Part shown: one piece after another, positions 60,601 to 64,000 of the stretch
Numbering within the stretch: the first letter of the stretch is position 1
Layout of the letters: each line of letters starts with the position of its first letter
NCBI RefSeq assembly: GCF_032118995.1
Contig: NC_092648.1
Span: forward strand, 15,714,450-15,778,449
Reading direction: 5' to 3'
DNA length: 64,000 bases
Origin: Asterias amurensis
Lineage: Eukaryota; Echinodermata; Asteroidea; Forcipulatida; Asteriidae
Notes under the pieces: model-generated
Database searches by the model: none
Told to the model about the DNA's origin: nothing
What the model saw: the letters and a program-made list of their open reading frames with translations, nothing else
Made by a program: the position numbers and the translations under genes

Positions 60601-63580
60601 AAGTTCTTGGCTTCCAGGTCTTCTCCCTTCTTAGATTTGTGGGCCGTTTTGATGAACTCTTGCTCCAAGTAACCCTTCTTCATGGCTAGACTAAGAGCTC
60701 CAGCGATACCGGTCTGTACAGTGGGTTCTTCCTCAAGGACGGGCCCAGCGATGTCCTGCATGGAGAGCACCAATGAAAACAGAGGTTAGAAACATACGCA
60801 GTGGTTTTGGCCAATGAAAACCAAGGTTAGAAACATACACAGTGGGTTTTGCCCAATGAAAACAGAGGTTATGAAACATATACAGTGTTTTTTGGCCAAT
60901 GAAAACAGAGTTTATAAAACATATAAGGTGGTTTTTGGGCTGTCAAAAGATAGCAAGACAGAGAAATCAGGTCCCAATATCATGGGCTCTGCATACCATA
61001 GCATTCTGCAATTATGATCACCATTCTCCGCTTACTGTGGAAGTGCCCAATTTCTCAGCTAACTGTGTAAGCGAGAAACTAGTAAAAAGGAATACAAATC
61101 TGTACAAACAAAAATTCACTGATAACCCAGGAAATCCCTGCAAGATAAACTTTTATCGAAATATTGAAATGTTACATAACTGGTTATTTGCAGATTTACC
61201 ACATCTTATTAAAAATTAGAGCCATGGTGGTAAGCACAAACCTCACTAGATCATGACAATGATTTGGTGAGGCATCTGAATTTCTTTAAAGGCAATGGAC
61301 ACTATTAGTGTTTTGAGGCATTTCCTTAACTATCCTAGAAAAAAGAGACAAAGGAACTGTGTTTTTCCTCCTAGGATGGTTGAGGCATTTCCTTAACTAT
61401 CCTAGGAATAAAAAAGACTGCGTAACTGCGTTATTCCTCCTAGGATGGTTGAGGCATTTCCTTAACCATCCTAGGAATAAAAATACAAAGTAACTGTGTT
61501 TTTTCCTCCTATGATGGTTGAGGCATTTCCTTAACCATCCTTGGAATAAAAAGACATAGTAACTGTGTTTTTTTTCTCCTAAGATGGTTGAGGCATTTCT
61601 TTAAATTTCATAGGAAGAAAAAACAATATTTTTCCCATATTATTTCTCATTGGATAGTTGGGGCATGCTTTCGCTTTTAAGGCAGTTGACACTATTGGTA
61701 ATTACTCAAAATAACTATTAGCATAAAACCTTACTTGGTAACGAGTAATGGGTAGCTGTTGACAGTATAAAACATTGTGAGAAATGGCTCCCTCTGAAGT
61801 GACGTAGTTTTCGAGAAATAACTAATTTTCCACTAAAGATTTTTTTTATTTGATTTCGAGACCTCAGAATTAAATTTTGAGGTTCTGAAATCAAGCATCT
61901 TAAAGCACACTTCCACTATTATCTCGCAACTTTGACGACCAATTAAGCTCAAATTTTCACAGGTTGATTATTATGTGCATATGATGAGATGAGTGGGAAG
62001 ACTGGTCTTTGACAAATACCGAAAGTGTCTAATGTCTTTAATAATATGAATGAATGGAATAGACGCTACAAGAAGCTCACCCCGGGTAACTTATCATCCT
62101 CCTGCTCCAGATTGACAGTATTCCATCCGTCCTGTCCTCCATCCTCTTCCATGTCCTCAGCATCCCTCACGTCTTGATCAATGTCCACCATCTCTTCCTC
62201 ATCATCTTCACGATTACCTGCCTTTCCTGAGAAAGAGAGAGGGAAAAAGTACCAGTTGTATTTATCAATGACTGCTTTCACCAGCTTGCTCAGGTTGGGT
62301 TTCGGATAAGATAAGATGAACATATTCTGGGTTTGTCTTTAACTTTTTCAGTGACTATCCAGCAGGACTAGTTAGCTTTTCATGTCACTAGTCTGTCAGC
62401 TTTTTCACAAAGCAATACTTAATATACATGGGTACCCTCTGCACGGCTCACAGAGTTTGGGAATAAAATTGCACATACAATGTATGGTAGGCGTGTAAAG
62501 GCTGCATTGCCAAAAATGCACACTACAGTGTATAAAACATGATCAGGGACATTGACTCCAAAAATGGCACCAAAATAACTCTGGTTATGATGACTTGGGT
62601 CAACAGTTTTGTGTTTCAAATAATTTCCTTCATCAAATTTCGTTTGTAAAATTACTTTTGCATGATGAATAAAGGAAATTAAACGTGAGGTTATTAGCAA
62701 TGGACATAGTCTTTAGAGCTGAGAGTATCCAAAATGTCTTCATGTATAATTAATATGCCTAGTCATATGATTCACTGGCTTACTAACATGACTGTGTACT
62801 TATTTCAGATCATATGACAACACAAACAGTATACTTTCAGACAAACTCTCTCTAAAAAGGAAAAACAAATCACGTGTTAAAGTAAAAAAAAGTGTATACT
62901 AGTAAAATAAAATGCAAACTAGACACATAGATAAACTGAACTCACCATAGGTTGGGATTTCTCCCAGAGTACGGCAGAACTCTGATGTTGAATTGAGGGT
63001 GATGTTAATTCCCTTCAAGGATGATGGTGGTCCAGGCATGCTCAGGAGGGATTGCTGTACCTGCTCTGGGACTGCAGCTTGCAGCTCCAGTTGTTCTTCC
63101 TTAATCTTGGATACCTCTTCCGCAATCTTGAAGAAGAAAAACAGATTTATAAGAATTAGATTTTGAGGTCTTGAAATCAAGCATCTGACAGCACACAACT
63201 TCGTGTGACAAGGGTGTTTTTTCTTTCATTATTATCTCGCAACTTTGATGACAAATTGACTTCAAATTTTCACAGGTTTGTATTTTGTGCATATGTTGAG
63301 ATACACCAAGTGAGAAGACTGGTCTTTGACAATTACCAAAAGTGTCCAGTGTCTTTAACAATTATTAAAATAATATGGTTAACTACAGAATTCACTACAG
63401 ACCCTCTCAGCCATGACATTCCGATTCCTACCTTTTCTTCCACCTTGAGCTGACTCTTCTTCTTCTTCTGTTTGAGTTTACGTGCCTTGGAGAGCACATT
63501 CTGAAGCTCCAGTTCCGCTTCATCCTCAATGGGCGGCCCAAGATCATACTCATTCTCATCTGGTCCCATCATGATCGCAG
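57655..63580 (-). CDS. SART1: U4/U6.U5 tri-snRNP-associated protein 1 (SART1/Snu66), C-terminal part
   Basis: SART1 (110K, yeast Snu66) is a nuclear tri-snRNP protein needed for the tri-snRNP to join the pre-spliceosome. Seven exons, in transcript order 63432-63580, 62946-63126, 62081-62226, 60577-60755, 60121-60256, 58699-58788, 57655-57780 (TGA), join in phase to about 334 residues; the N-terminal half lies beyond the right edge. Evidence: [20 protein letters not shown], the family hallmark [20 protein letters not shown], an acidic stretch ([20 protein letters not shown]), [111 protein letters not shown] and the end [13 protein letters not shown]. Human SART1 shows the same order. It is convergent with DNAAF10. 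Its introns hold a 340-bp duplication, two tandem arrays and family A transposons, none of which touches an exon. Confidence 0.95.
58478..58570 (+). repeat. SINE body fragment
   Basis: CCTTAAGCAAGGCACTTAAC is the conserved SINE body phrase seen also at 47743 and, inverted, at 51220. The tRNA part is not recognisable. It lies in a SART1 intron. Confidence 0.4.
58947..59626. repeat. 340-bp tandem duplication in a SART1 intron
   Basis: Copy 1 (58947-59286) is followed directly by copy 2 (59287-59626) at an exact offset of 340 bp. I find one difference, ATAGTTCTC in copy 1 against ATAGCTCTC in copy 2. The unit has no terminal inverted repeats. The open frames over it (about 100 codons) have no known domain. 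Confidence 0.92.
60328..60490. mobile_element. CAGGGCCCGATTTCATAGAG inverted-repeat element
   Basis: CAGGGCCCGATTTCATAGAG and GCTTAAGCACAAAAGTAGC open the element; the right end (TTTTCTTGTACAGCAG) is worn. Same family as 16238 and 48338. It lies in a SART1 intron between exons 60577 and 60256. Confidence 0.6.
60766..60945. repeat. Tandem repeat, about 41-bp unit, four copies
   Basis: CCAATGAAAACAGAGGTTAG recurs at about 60770, 60811, 60855 and 60897, each followed by AAACATA and GTGGTTTTGGCC-like words. It begins some 10 bp outside the SART1 exon 60577-60755, so it covers the branch-point region of that intron. Confidence 0.85.
61283..61311. mobile_element. Family A end fragment
   Basis: TTTAAAGGCAATGGACACTA is the family A terminus alone. 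The tandem array at 61312 starts right after it, and family A copy 3 follows the array. Confidence 0.6.
61312..61660. repeat. Tandem repeat, about 69-bp unit, five copies, each able to form a hairpin
   Basis: TTGAGGCATTTCCTTAAC starts copies near 61312, 61380, 61449, 61518 and 61587. Inside each, AACTATCCTAGGA or AACCATCCTAGGA is answered by TCCTAGGATGGTT, so every unit can fold on itself. The last copy is diverged. It lies in a SART1 intron, between two family A pieces. Confidence 0.9.
61677..62042 (+). mobile_element. Family A foldback element, copy 3
   Basis: TTAAGGCAGTTGACACTATT at the left, and AGTGTCTAATGTCTTTAA at the right. The body matches 2657 and 27849, with more change and a short insertion (GATTTTTTTTATTTGA). 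It ends about 40 bp from the donor side of SART1 exon 62081-62226. Confidence 0.75.
63149..63358 (+). mobile_element. Family A element, right half only
   Basis: From TTTGAGGTCTTGAAATCAAG to CCAGTGTCTTTAA it matches the right half of family A. The left half is missing and SART1 exon 62946-63126 lies about 20 bp away, so the piece supplies much of the short intron between two SART1 exons. Confidence 0.7.
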
Positions 63581-64000
63581 CTTCAAGAAAAAATATTCAA
63601 AATTAAATTCAGATTAAATTCAGATTAAGTTTAGATTGATCTTAATTGTGTTCCACTCTTAATTGCTAAGCGAAGTGTGATGTCACAACACAAATCACTA
63701 TGCTGGTATTTTACAACTCAGCTTGTGGGCGATTCAGTGCTTTGTGAGATCCACCCCTGGTTATTTTTACATGCAAATCAGTAAAGAAAAGTCAATATCT
63801 GAAAAATAAGCTAAAATAAGAGTCTTACAACCTTATTTTCTACAAATTTAGCATTCAGAGAACATTTTTCAAATTTACTTCTTCGAGAGTACTTCCAGAG
63901 TAATTAGAAGAAGTTGAAATGAAGATTTTCCATCTATAGAAGTGAAACAACCTAGAAAGAAGAAACTCTTTTAAGATAACATACAGGGGAGCATCAGAAT

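Overview
The window is animal nuclear DNA: intron-rich, AT-rich, with canonical GT-AG splice sites, full of short foldback DNA transposons and tRNA-derived SINEs. The gene content (a B56 PP2A subunit, PSMA6, DNAAF10/WDR92, SART1) and very deuterostome-like protein sequences point to a marine invertebrate deuterostome, most likely an echinoderm such as a sea star. The species call is inference.

Layout. 1-31.4 kb: minus-strand 5' part of a PP2A B56 regulatory subunit gene (PPP2R5D/C type), six coding exons separated by introns of 2 to 11.5 kb; the rest of the gene lies left of the window. 31.4-36.6 kb: its probable promoter, then gene-free DNA with a THAP-remnant transposon and two TTGCAT-rich repeat arrays. 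36.6-40.8 kb: minus-strand five-exon gene for a 183-residue Pro/Tyr-rich protein I cannot name, with a near-match X-box upstream that hints at a ciliary role. 44.4-50.1 kb: complete minus-strand PSMA6 (7 exons, 246 residues). 50.4-55.2 kb: complete plus-strand DNAAF10 (8 exons, about 356 residues), divergent from PSMA6 across only 320 bp. 57.7-63.6 kb and beyond: minus-strand 3' part of SART1 (7 exons seen), convergent with DNAAF10; the two candidate poly(A) signals are 47 bp apart.

How the genes relate. PSMA6 (20S proteasome), DNAAF10 (dynein-arm assembly), SART1 (tri-snRNP splicing factor) and the B56 subunit (phosphatase targeting) are mostly housekeeping and do not form one pathway. The notable regulatory arrangements are the PSMA6/DNAAF10 shared promoter and the DNAAF10/SART1 tail-to-tail junction.

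Repeats. Two foldback families (A: starts TTAA-AGGCAGTGGACAC; B: starts TTAA-AGGAACACGTTGCC) and a THAP-remnant element all sit between TTAA sites, which suggests a Kolobok or piggyBac affinity. Two elements with 8-bp target duplications are hAT-like. There are also a 5'-truncated CR1/L2-type LINE, several SINE heads, a CAGGGCCCAATTTCAT inverted-repeat family, a GGCACCAAGGCA family confined to the first 30 kb, and a 340-bp tandem duplication in a SART1 intron. No LTR element, Polinton, CRISPR array, rRNA or functional tRNA gene was seen.
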